From contig JAJQDF010000089.1 in NCBI GenBank assembly GCA_021202325.1, positions 1 to 6,620 of the forward strand: a DNA stretch of 6,620 nucleotides, read 5' to 3'. This stretch comes from Clostridiales bacterium (lineage in GTDB: Bacteria > Bacillota > Clostridia > Lachnospirales > Anaerotignaceae). The first letter of the stretch is position 1. Every line of letters begins with the position of its first letter. The translations under genes were made by a program, and so were the position numbers. A model generated the notes under the pieces. That model saw only the letters and a list, made by a program, of their open reading frames with translations, did no database searches and was not told the DNA's origin. Shown here piece after piece: positions 1 through 5,317 of this stretch.

Positions 1-296
1 GTTTTGCGTAGTACAATCGGGAAGCCTTTACAATTAAGCCGCCGCCCCTGGCGCAGTCTCCCCTTTAAAGACTGAAAGACTTCCTTTCTTGCACATACAT
101 ATGTAAAAATGAGGCCTGCTGTGTTAATAGTTATTTACACAGTTAAAAATATTCAAAATTTAAGGCTTTTGGACATTTTTAACCATGTAATTATAAAAGA
201 ACGCCCGCTCAACATAATTTAGTACCCCACAGTACGGCTTAAGTCTATTATGAAGCGTAAATTTTATGTCAAGCGAGCCGTTATTAATTCAGTATA
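1..296. other. Non-coding region downstream of the lyase operon
   Basis: No convincing gene was found on either strand. The region is mostly AT-rich, with a short GC-rich patch near 40-55. Small inverted repeats are present: CTGTGT (119-124) with ACACAG (137-142), and AGTCT (55-59) with AGACT (69-73). None is followed by a T-run in the direction that would end the minus-strand operon, so no clear terminator for that operon can be named. A promoter-like pair on the minus strand is listed separately. Confidence 0.6.
245..272 (-). promoter_or_regulatory. Possible minus-strand promoter beyond the second lyase gene
   Basis: Read on the minus strand, a perfect TTGACA (272-267) is followed after 16 bases by TAATAG (250-245). 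It would drive transcription leftwards, away from the lyase gene, into 250 bases with no gene and towards whatever lies beyond the window. The -10 match is only moderate and the region is AT-rich, so a chance match is quite possible. Confidence 0.3.
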
Positions 297-752
297 TTAC
301 TTTTTAACAGTGTGAACAACGTCCTGGAAATCAGGGTGCTGAGGGCCTCTCTGGTCCTTCTTAGCAATGTAAAGGCTTCCTGTAGCTGTTCCGCAGAGGA
401 TAGGAGGTACGCAAGCTGTAGCAGCTGTGTGCTCGATGCCTGTCATATCCATATCTGTTCTGTCGCACATTGTAGCAACCTTGTATGCTTCGAATTTGCA
501 TGTGTAAGATGTGTTGCCAACTTTTTCAATCCAGCCAACATACTCCATGAAGTCGCCTACATATACGGGAGCTGTGAACTGAATGTCTTTGTAACCAAGG
601 AAAAGGCTGATGTCGCCGTCTGCATATACGCAAAGCTCTGTACCAACGTCTCCCCACATATCTACTATTCTAGCGCCGTTAACAAGACCGCCAACATAAT
701 GTCCGTCTGCGCCTCTCATCATAATATGATGTACTACCTTTTTACCTACCAT
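297..752 (-). CDS. acl: Beta-aminoacyl-CoA ammonia-lyase, distal copy (beta-alanyl-CoA or 3-aminobutyryl-CoA ammonia-lyase)
   Basis: This 151-residue soluble protein should remove ammonia from a 3-aminoacyl-CoA to give a 2-enoyl-CoA. The whole length resembles, from memory, the C. propionicum beta-alanyl-CoA:ammonia lyases Acl1/Acl2 (about 145 residues, single hotdog-type domain). Shared stretches include VNGARIV (24-30), WGDVGTEL (33-40), DGDISLFLGY (45-54), FTAPVYVGDFMEY (59-71) and KKDQRG near the C-terminus. Related Kal enzymes of lysine fermentation act on 3-aminobutyryl-CoA, so the substrate is not settled. It is the last gene of the operon and lies 55 bases after a paralogue about 87% identical over the first 135 residues. 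The C-terminal 15-16 residues differ most. The ATG is preceded at 8 bases by AAGGAGGT (768-761). Hotdog-fold assignment rests on family knowledge. Confidence 0.88.
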   Translation of the reverse strand: MVGKKVVHHIMMRGADGHYVGGLVNGARIVDMWGDVGTELCVYADGDISLFLGYKDIQFTAPVYVGDFMEYVGWIEKVGNTSYTCKFEAYKVATMCDRTDMDMTGIEHTAATACVPPILCGTATGSLYIAKKDQRGPQHPDFQDVVHTVKK

Positions 753-784
753 GATAAAAAACCTCCTTAATATCGATAAATATG

Positions 785-799
785 CATCTCAGTCAGATG
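785..799 (-). other. Small stem-loop between the two lyase genes
   Basis: CATCT (785-789) and AGATG (795-799) can pair around a five-base loop in the 55-base gap between the lyase genes. There is no T-run after it on the minus strand. It is too weak for a terminator and leaves the distal copy's ribosome binding site (768-761) free. Confidence 0.3.
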
Positions 800-807
800 G
801 TTAAATC

Positions 808-1260
808 TTACTTCTTTATAGTGTGCTGATGAACGAAAGCGGGATCTGTCTCGCCTCTCTGGTCCTTCTTAGCGATGTAAAGGCTGCCTGTACCTGTAGC
901 GCAGAGTACGGGAGGAACGCATGCTGTAGCAGCTGTGTGCTCAACATCTGTCATATCCATATCTGTTCTGTCGCACATTGTAGCAACTTTGTAAGCTTCG
1001 AATTTGCATGTGTATGATGTGTTGCCAACTTTTTCGATCCAGCCAACATACTCCATGAAGTCGCCTACATATACGGGAGCTGTGAAGTTGATTTCTTCAT
1101 AGCCAAGGAAAAGGCTGATGTCGCCGTCTACACGAACCATAAGTTCTGTTCCAACGTCGCCCCAGTAATGTACTATTCTAGCGCCGTTTACAAGGCCGCC
1201 AACATAGTGTCCGTCGCTGCCCTTCATCATTGCATGAAGAACTACTTTTTCTCCTACCAT
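808..1260 (-). CDS. acl: Beta-aminoacyl-CoA ammonia-lyase, proximal copy
   Basis: This 150-residue paralogue of the adjacent lyase has the same family motifs (VNGARIV, WGDVGTEL, DGDISLFLGY, FTAPVYVGDFMEY, ATGSLYIAKKDQRG-like end). The predicted reaction is deamination of beta-alanyl-CoA to acryloyl-CoA or of 3-aminobutyryl-CoA to crotonyl-CoA. Compared with the distal copy it differs mainly near residues 4-15, 31-44, 55-58 and 105-125 and in the C-terminal tail, while residues 59-104 are identical. The differences at 31-32 (HY versus DM) and 41-44 (MVRV versus CVYA) lie beside conserved motifs and could tune specificity. The ATG has AAGGAGGA (1275-1268) 7 bases upstream. It is separated from the oxidoreductase gamma gene by 116 bases holding a strong hairpin, so its dosage may be set separately from the upstream genes. 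C. propionicum also carries two such lyases, one of them very highly expressed on beta-alanine (established knowledge). Confidence 0.88.
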   Translation of the reverse strand: MVGEKVVLHAMMKGSDGHYVGGLVNGARIVHYWGDVGTELMVRVDGDISLFLGYEEINFTAPVYVGDFMEYVGWIEKVGNTSYTCKFEAYKVATMCDRTDMDMTDVEHTAATACVPPVLCATGTGSLYIAKKDQRGETDPAFVHQHTIKK

Positions 1261-1296
1261 AATAAAATCCTCCTTAAATTTATTGATATATAACTT

Positions 1297-1334
1297 ATAT
1301 TAACCCTCTAAAAGGAAAAAAACAAGGGTTATAT
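1297..1334 (-). other. AT-rich inverted repeat ahead of the first lyase gene
   Basis: AACCCT (1302-1307) and AGGGTT (1325-1330) are perfect complements, flanked by ATAT (1297-1300 and 1331-1334) with one bulged base. The 17-base loop contains a run of seven T in the minus-strand reading. It follows the strong hairpin at 1336-1366 directly. Read on the minus strand, TTGTTT and TAATAT 17 bases apart also give a weak promoter-like pair here. The structure could be part of a leaky terminator, an mRNA-stabilising element or a secondary start region for the lyases. Confidence 0.4.
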
Positions 1335-1335
1335 G

Positions 1336-1366
1336 AGCGGAGCTATTAGTTTTTAATAACTCCGCT
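1336..1366 (-). terminator. Strong intercistronic hairpin between gamma subunit and lyase genes
   Basis: Arms 1336-1348 (AGCGGAGCTATTA) and 1354-1366 pair over 13 positions with a single G-U pair, around a five-base loop. It begins 11 bases after the gamma stop codon in the transcription direction. The T-run on the minus strand (1322-1316) comes about 13 bases after the stem, too far for a textbook terminator. Partial termination, or RNA processing and 3'-end protection of the oxidoreductase message, both fit. The strand is assigned from position; the stem itself is symmetrical. Confidence 0.5.
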
Positions 1367-1376
1367 GTGAAATATC

Positions 1377-1898
1377 TTATTTGAAGTTGTAACCAGCCTC
1401 GAATGCTTTGATATTCATATCAACGAGTTCGGGTTTCATCTTAGCTCTGATAGCTTCTTCGCCATCTTCAACTGAGATGATGCTCAGTGACTTAACAACG
1501 GCGCCGAAAGCAACCATGTTTGCAGATTTAGCAGAACCAAGCTCTGTAGCGATTTCTGTGAAAGGAATCTCTATTACGTTGATGTCTGTTCTTGAGCACT
1601 TCTTGTCAATCATAGATGTGTTGATGATGAATGTGCCGCCTGCTTTTACGTGGTTCTCATAGTCGTCAAAGCTCTTTTCATCCATAACAAGGATTGTGTC
1701 AGCCTCTGAAATAACGGGTGAGCCAATCTCTTCTGAAATTACAACCTGACAGCTTGCACGGCCGCCTCTTTTTTCCTGACCGTATGAAGGAGCGAGCGTA
1801 ACGTTGAGACCTTTCTTAGCTGCTGCTGAGCAAGCCATTTTTCCCATAAGGATAGTTCCCTGTCCGCCGATACCTGAGAAAATAATTTCGCTTTTCAT
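1377..1898 (-). CDS. 2-oxoacid:ferredoxin oxidoreductase, gamma subunit
   Basis: This 173-residue protein is the gamma (domain III type) subunit of a four-subunit 2-oxoacid:ferredoxin oxidoreductase, the enzyme that decarboxylates 2-oxoacids to acyl-CoA and passes electrons to ferredoxin. It opens with the family signature SGIGGQGTILMGK (residues 8-20), and SYGQEKRGGRA near residues 38-48 is the second conserved block. Length is normal for the subunit. The ATG shares one base with the stop codon of the beta gene (TAATG at 1900-1896), which implies translational coupling. AAGGAGGAG lies upstream inside the beta gene. Gamma subunits do not reveal the substrate, so whether the complex takes branched-chain, 2-oxoglutarate-like or other 2-oxoacids must be judged from the alpha subunit. 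No cofactor-binding cysteines are seen, as usual. Confidence 0.92.
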   Translation of the reverse strand: MKSEIIFSGIGGQGTILMGKMACSAAAKKGLNVTLAPSYGQEKRGGRASCQVVISEEIGSPVISEADTILVMDEKSFDDYENHVKAGGTFIINTSMIDKKCSRTDINVIEIPFTEIATELGSAKSANMVAFGAVVKSLSIISVEDGEEAIRAKMKPELVDMNIKAFEAGYNFK

Positions 1899-2650
1899 TA
1901 TTTATTCTCCTCCTTATCAAGATCTTTAAATACTCCAAGAGGATACATATCCAACATGTTGTCTGTGATCCACTGCATAGCCTTGATGGGCTTCATGTTC
2001 CAGCCTGTAGGGCAGGGTGAAACAACTTCTACGAAGCTGAGGCCTTTGCCTTCCATCTGATTATGTATAGCCTTTGTGATAGCTGCTTTTGTCTTTCTTA
2101 CGTTAGCGGGTGATGTCAATGTAACACGCTCGCTGTAGTAGCATCCTGCGATGTTTGCGATGAACTCTGCCATGGGAAGGGGATCTCCGGCATTAACTTC
2201 GCTTCTTCCGTAGGGAGAAGTTGTTGTCTTCTGTCCGATAAGAGTTGTGGGAGCCATCTGACCGCCTGTCATACCATAGATAGCGTTGTTTACGAATATA
2301 ACTGAGAATTTCTCGCCTCTGATAGCTGCGTGAACGATTTCAGCCATACCTTCGGAAACCATGTCGCCGTCGCCCTGGTATACAAGAACCATGTTGTCGG
2401 GAAGAGCTCTCTTAACACCTGTTCCAAGAGCAGGAGCACGTCCGTGAAGGGCGCAGATAGAGTCTACTTTATAATATTTATCTGAATAAACTGAACATCC
2501 GATGGGCCAGATAAGAATGGCCTTTTCTTCAAGATGCTCTTCTTCAATTATCTCTGCAATAAGTCTATTTACAATGCCGTGTCCGCAGCCGCCGCAGAAT
2601 GTAAACTGTTCGTCTGTAAGAACATGCGGTCTTTCATATACAATGCTCAT
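1898..2650 (-). CDS. 2-oxoacid:ferredoxin oxidoreductase, beta subunit (TPP-binding)
   Basis: This 250-residue subunit binds thiamine diphosphate and carries part of the active site. Visible signatures are FCGGCGH (18-24), WPIGCS (48-53), LHGRAPALGTG (68-78), GDGD (93-96) followed by a conserved stretch ending VNNAIYGMTGGQMAPTT (120-136). The GDGD...NN pair is the usual Mg-TPP motif. The length is typical for Vor/Kor-type beta subunits and shorter than pyruvate-type ones. The common family form of the first motif is CPGCGH (from memory); here Pro is replaced by Gly. The ATG is preceded by GGAGGT and lies 16 bases after the alpha stop. Gene order delta-alpha-beta-gamma matches the Vor/Kor-type four-gene sets. 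The complex is cytoplasmic and likely oxygen-sensitive. Confidence 0.93.
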   Translation of the reverse strand: MSIVYERPHVLTDEQFTFCGGCGHGIVNRLIAEIIEEEHLEEKAILIWPIGCSVYSDKYYKVDSICALHGRAPALGTGVKRALPDNMVLVYQGDGDMVSEGMAEIVHAAIRGEKFSVIFVNNAIYGMTGGQMAPTTLIGQKTTTSPYGRSEVNAGDPLPMAEFIANIAGCYYSERVTLTSPANVRKTKAAITKAIHNQMEGKGLSFVEVVSPCPTGWNMKPIKAMQWITDNMLDMYPLGVFKDLDKEENK

Positions 2651-2666
2651 CTGTTTTTACCTCCAA

Positions 2667-3713
2667 TCAATGTTTACACTGCTTTAAGATTGCTTCGTAG
2701 AGTTCCTTAGGTGTAGGTGTGATTCCGCCAAGTCTTCCATAGAAATGAACGTTGTCGTTGTCATTTACTGTAAGCTTAACATCCTCAACCATCTGACCTG
2801 CGTTGAGCTCTGATACGAAGAACTGTTTTCCTCTGAGTCCCTCAAATGCTTTTACAGGGAAAGGCCATAATGTGATAGGTCTGATCATACCAACCTTAAG
2901 GCCGTTTTCTCTAGCTATCTTGATTGTAGTAAGTGCGATTCTGGCTACTGTTCCGAAAGCAACGATGATGATGTCGGCATCCTCTGTCTGATAGCTTTCC
3001 CATCTCTGCTCGTTCTCTCTGATCTTAGCGAATTTGCTCTGAAGAGCAAGGTTGAACTGTTCCCACTGCTGAGGACCTGTAGCGCAAGTAGTGATTACGT
3101 TGTGCTCTCTGCCCTTAGCGCCGTTTACGCAGCCCTCAAATTCGCCGGGGCCTTCGCTTCTTTCAGGAAGAACAACGTTCTCCATCATCTTTGAAAGCAT
3201 ACCGTCGCTGGCAACGATAACGGGGTTTCTGTATTTCTCAGCAAGCTCGAAAGCAAGGGGAGCGCAGTCAGCAAACTCCTGAACTGAGTAGGGAGCAAGT
3301 ACGATATTGCAGTAATCGCCGTGTCCGCCGCCCTTTACCATCTGGAAATAGTCGCCCTGTGAAGCGAGGATGTCTCCGTCGGCCGGACCGGGACGCATTA
3401 CGTATACAACAACTGAAGGGAGACCTGCAGCTGACATATAGCTCATAGCTTCGCAGCCAAGGCTGAAGCCGGGGCCTGATGTAGCGGTCATACCTCTTTT
3501 ACCTGTTGCAGCAACTCCTGCGATCATGTTGAAGGCTGAAACTTCTGTTTCTGCCTGGATAAATGTAAGTCCTTCAGAGGGAGCCTTTTTAGCGTAATAC
3601 TCAGGCATCTCGCTGGAGGGAGTAATAGGATATCCGAAGAAATATCTGCATCCTGAACGTATTGCGGATTCAGCAAAGGCTTCGTTACCCTGCATAAAAA
3701 CTTTTTCGCCCAT
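2667..3713 (-). CDS. vorB: 2-oxoacid:ferredoxin oxidoreductase, alpha subunit (VorB-like)
   Basis: This 348-residue subunit resembles the clostridial VorB type (annotated as 3-methyl-2-oxobutanoate:ferredoxin oxidoreductase). Motifs in order: GNEA (9-12), GYPITPSSE (27-35), QAETEVSA (53-60), TSGPG (78-82), the substrate-pocket loop RPGPADGD (107-114), SQGDYFQMVKGGGHGDY (118-134) and RPITLWPFP in the C-terminal domain. By analogy with pyruvate:ferredoxin oxidoreductase, T31 and R107 should hold the substrate carboxylate and E55 should activate TPP. As I remember it, VorB proteins usually have RGGPGLG where this one has RPGPADG, which adds acidic residues D112 and D114 near the pocket, so the substrate may not be a branched-chain oxoacid. 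The ATG follows AGGAGGT (3728-3722) at 8 bases. The ferredoxin gene ends 17 bases upstream. The family call is firm; the substrate and therefore the symbol are tentative. Confidence 0.88.
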   Translation of the reverse strand: MGEKVFMQGNEAFAESAIRSGCRYFFGYPITPSSEMPEYYAKKAPSEGLTFIQAETEVSAFNMIAGVAATGKRGMTATSGPGFSLGCEAMSYMSAAGLPSVVVYVMRPGPADGDILASQGDYFQMVKGGGHGDYCNIVLAPYSVQEFADCAPLAFELAEKYRNPVIVASDGMLSKMMENVVLPERSEGPGEFEGCVNGAKGREHNVITTCATGPQQWEQFNLALQSKFAKIRENEQRWESYQTEDADIIIVAFGTVARIALTTIKIARENGLKVGMIRPITLWPFPVKAFEGLRGKQFFVSELNAGQMVEDVKLTVNDNDNVHFYGRLGGITPTPKELYEAILKQCKH

Positions 3714-3730
3714 TTGTAATTACCTCCTGA

Positions 3731-3943
3731 TTAAATGTTTTTCTCAACTTTTATTGCACCTTCGGGGCACATTGTTGCACAAATACCGCAGGCAATGCAG
3801 TCCTCAAGGTTAGCAGCGATTACGCCGTAGTATCCTTTTTTGTTTACAGACTCACTCTTTTTGAGAATTGTCTTTTTGGGACAGAAGTTGAGGCAGTATT
3901 CGCATTCTTTGCATCTCTCGAAATCAACGGTTACTCGATTCAT
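3731..3943 (-). CDS. 2-oxoacid:ferredoxin oxidoreductase, delta subunit (2x[4Fe-4S] ferredoxin)
   Basis: This 70-residue ferredoxin-like subunit carries electrons out of the enzyme. Two complete [4Fe-4S] motifs are present: C11, C14, C17 and C21-Pro, then C49, C52, C55 and C59-Pro. It is the first gene of the operon. The frame is open to an ATG at 4009, which would give 92 residues. I choose the ATG at 3943 because AAAGGAGA (3960-3953) lies about 10 bases before it, because the extra 22 residues do not look like ferredoxin, and because the predicted transcription start (about 4004) lies downstream of the first ATG. An out-of-frame ATG at 3948 reads only Met-Gln-stop and overlaps the true start. 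Length fits VorD/KorD subunits. Confidence 0.9.
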   Translation of the reverse strand: MNRVTVDFERCKECEYCLNFCPKKTILKKSESVNKKGYYGVIAANLEDCIACGICATMCPEGAIKVEKNI

Positions 3944-3979
3944 TGCATAAAATCTCCTTTCAGTAAAGGTTAGGTTATT

Positions 3980-3998
3980 CGTTCTGATTATTAGAACG
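3980..3998. promoter_or_regulatory. Palindromic operator in the leader of the oxidoreductase-lyase operon
   Basis: CGTTCTGATTATTAGAACG is a 19-base palindrome with 8-base arms (one mismatch) and a three-base centre. It starts about 6 bases downstream of the predicted operon start site, a position suited to blocking transcription. Nearly the same sequence lies at 5245-5263 in front of the dehydrogenase gene. The size and 3-base centre resemble sites of some IclR-family proteins such as KdgR and AllR (from memory). The IclR gene next door is the natural candidate to bind it. Confidence 0.7.
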
Positions 3999-4010
3999 GC
4001 TTTCCACATA

Positions 4011-4039
4011 ATGATACAATAACAGCATTATATTGTCAA
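4011..4039 (-). promoter_or_regulatory. Promoter of the oxidoreductase-lyase operon
   Basis: On the minus strand a perfect -35 TTGACA (4039-4034) is followed after exactly 17 bases by TATCAT (4016-4011), a good vegetative-sigma promoter. Transcription should begin near 4004, giving a leader of about 60 bases that contains the palindromic operator. This placement also argues against the upstream ATG at 4009 as a start for the ferredoxin gene. Confidence 0.78.
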
Positions 4040-4088
4040 TACTATTTGAGCATTTTTTATGATAAATTTTGTCGAAAGCAATTTTGTG

Positions 4089-4117
4089 TTTACAAACAAA
4101 AATTTAACCTATATACT
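4089..4117 (+). promoter_or_regulatory. Promoter of the iclR-family gene
   Basis: TTTACA (4089-4094), a 17-base spacer and TATACT (4112-4117) predict a start near 4124, about 30 bases before the GTG codon. The -35 element lies inside a small palindrome, TGTTTACAAACA (4087-4098). It differs from the GTTCTGA operators, so self-regulation through that site would need a different or relaxed recognition. The two divergent start sites are about 120 bases apart. Confidence 0.68.
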
Positions 4118-4154
4118 TTATAGTGTGAATATATGAAAGCGGGGCAAACTGAAA

Positions 4155-4973
4155 GTGAAAAACGAGAAATACAAATATGTACCCAAATATCCCGTGCAGA
4201 CATTGGAGAAGGCACTGGACATTATAGACTATCTGAAGGAAAACTCCTCATTGAACGGAACGACATTAAACGAGCTGAGCCGTGAGCTTAACATGAGCAA
4301 GAGCGGAGTACACCGCCTGCTTGACACCCTCATGGCCTATGACTATGTGGAAAAGACAGAGGATTCCGGCACAACCTACCGCCTGGGCTGGGGACTGTTC
4401 CATTCGGGAAGCATTGTTCCCAAGCAGCACGGTATAAACAACATAAACTATGTGCCTATCCTTGAGGAGCTGAGCAACAAGGTAAAGGAAAGCATAAATT
4501 TGGATATACTCAACATAAACGAGTTTGAGACTATATTAATATGTAAGATTGAATATAGGAACATGATACATGTCAATTCCCAGGTGGGCGACAGGGAGCC
4601 GCTCTATGCTACGGGCATAGGCAAGATATTCTTGAGCGATATGTCGGACGAAATGCTGGATAAGTACTTTAAAGAGGTAGAATTCAAAAAGCTCAGCCCC
4701 AATACGGTTATTGACAGAGAGCAGCTTATGAAAAGACTGGAGGAAATACGTCAGAGGGGCTATGCCATAGACGATGAGGAGCTTGTTACGGGCATGAGAT
4801 GCTTCGCTATGCCTATCAGGGACTACACCGGAAGGATAGTTTCGGCGGTCAGCGTCAGCGGCCCTGTGGACAGAATCACCGACGAGAGAATACATAATGT
4901 GCTTCATCCCAATCTTAAGGAAGCCTGCGATAAGATTTCCAGGTTCATGGGCTACTACGAGGAAGAAGAATAA
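4155..4973 (+). CDS. IclR-family transcriptional regulator
   Basis: This 272-residue protein has the two-domain IclR layout. An N-terminal winged helix-turn-helix spans about residues 12-78, with VQTLEKALDIIDYL leading in and a recognition helix around SKSGVHRLLDTL (48-59). A C-terminal effector-binding domain spans about 90-268, with VNSQVGDREPLYATGIGKIFLS in the middle and GYAIDDEELVTGMRCFAMPI followed by AVSVSG near the end. The length is typical. The start is GTG at 4155: an in-frame TGA at 4134 rules out anything far upstream, and the ribosome binding site is poor (GCGGGG), which suggests low expression. It is transcribed away from the oxidoreductase-lyase operon and toward the dehydrogenase gene; both of those have a matching palindrome downstream of their start sites, so it probably represses both. 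The inducer is unknown; a CoA-pathway acid or amino acid is likely. Confidence 0.92.
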   Translation: MKNEKYKYVPKYPVQTLEKALDIIDYLKENSSLNGTTLNELSRELNMSKSGVHRLLDTLMAYDYVEKTEDSGTTYRLGWGLFHSGSIVPKQHGINNINYVPILEELSNKVKESINLDILNINEFETILICKIEYRNMIHVNSQVGDREPLYATGIGKIFLSDMSDEMLDKYFKEVEFKKLSPNTVIDREQLMKRLEEIRQRGYAIDDEELVTGMRCFAMPIRDYTGRIVSAVSVSGPVDRITDERIHNVLHPNLKEACDKISRFMGYYEEEE

Positions 4974-4990
4974 GAAAAAAACGAAGGTTT

Positions 4991-5034
4991 AAGGGTAAGT
5001 ATTGCTTTAAATAGGCAATAACTTACTCTTTTTT
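4991..5034 (+). terminator. Rho-independent terminator of the iclR-family gene
   Basis: GTAAGT-ATTGC (4995-5005) pairs with GCAAT-A-ACTTAC (5015-5026) with one bulged A, a loop of about nine bases, and further pairing of AAG at the foot with CTT. A run TCTTTTTT follows immediately. It starts about 18 bases after the stop codon and separates the regulator gene from the dehydrogenase gene. Confidence 0.82.
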
Positions 5035-5193
5035 ATAAAACACCGGAGCATCAGGTCAATTAAATCATGATGTTATGGGGCATTCCGGGGTTTGGCCATA
5101 CACAGCATATGGTCAATTTTTAGGTTAAAGGCGGTAAAACGGGGCGGACTTTGTTTAATCGCCACAAATAGCGGTTATTTTTAATAAAGAGTA
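5035..5193. other. Non-coding stretch between regulator terminator and dehydrogenase promoter
   Basis: No supported gene. The stretch includes an imperfect inverted repeat, TTGGCCATA (5092-5100) with TATGGTCAA (5108-5116), which as RNA has one G-U pair and a seven-base loop and is followed by TTTTT. This looks like a weak second terminator on the plus strand or a binding site. An 18-codon frame (5067-5123) overlaps it but has no good ribosome binding site or promoter. Confidence 0.45.
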
Positions 5194-5222
5194 TTGACAT
5201 TTCAGTAAGGTACAAATAAAAT
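5194..5222 (+). promoter_or_regulatory. Promoter of the dehydrogenase gene
   Basis: A perfect TTGACA (5194-5199), a 17-base spacer and TAAAAT (5217-5222) predict a start near 5229 and a leader of about 90 bases. The -35 context (AGTATTGACA) is the same as at the oxidoreductase-lyase promoter. The palindromic operator lies at about +16 to +35. Confidence 0.75.
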
Positions 5223-5244
5223 AAAACCAGGTTCAATAGAATTG

Positions 5245-5263
5245 TGTTCTGAATATCAGAACA
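5245..5263. promoter_or_regulatory. Palindromic operator in front of the dehydrogenase gene
   Basis: TGTTCTGAATATCAGAACA has perfect 8-base arms (TGTTCTGA and TCAGAACA) around ATA. It matches the site at 3980-3998 at most positions and, like that one, lies just downstream of a predicted transcription start. Finding the same palindrome at two separate promoters around an IclR gene supports a shared regulator. The perfect copy here may bind more tightly. Confidence 0.72.
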
Positions 5264-5317
5264 GCATTTTAAATTAAGAAAATAAAACTTTTTAATTTCA
5301 TTAGGGAGGTTAATAAA

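Noticed and set aside
119..142. CTGTGT/ACACAG hairpin as terminator of the lyase operon
   Set aside because: Only six base pairs, with no T-run directly after it in the minus-strand direction, and it lies over 150 bases past the stop codon.
312..770. Long open frame opposite the distal lyase gene (152 codons, cysteine-rich)
   Set aside because: It is antisense to a clearly recognised gene, has no recognisable domain, and a shorter similar frame opposite the paralogue shows that it is a by-product of shared codon use.
4536..4907. Minus-strand frame inside the IclR gene
   Set aside because: No ribosome binding site or recognisable protein; the plus-strand IclR frame explains the sequence.
5067..5123. 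18-codon frame beginning with two ATG codons and ending at the 5092-5116 inverted repeat, like a leader peptide before an attenuator
   Set aside because: No good ribosome binding site and no promoter upstream after the regulator's terminator; the dehydrogenase promoter lies downstream of it, and the codons show no run of one amino acid.
5245..5263. Palindrome as a LexA or Rex site
   Set aside because: Firmicute LexA boxes read GAAC-N4-GTTC and Rex sites read TTGTGA-N6-TCACAA (from memory); this site has the opposite half-site order to the former and does not match the latter.
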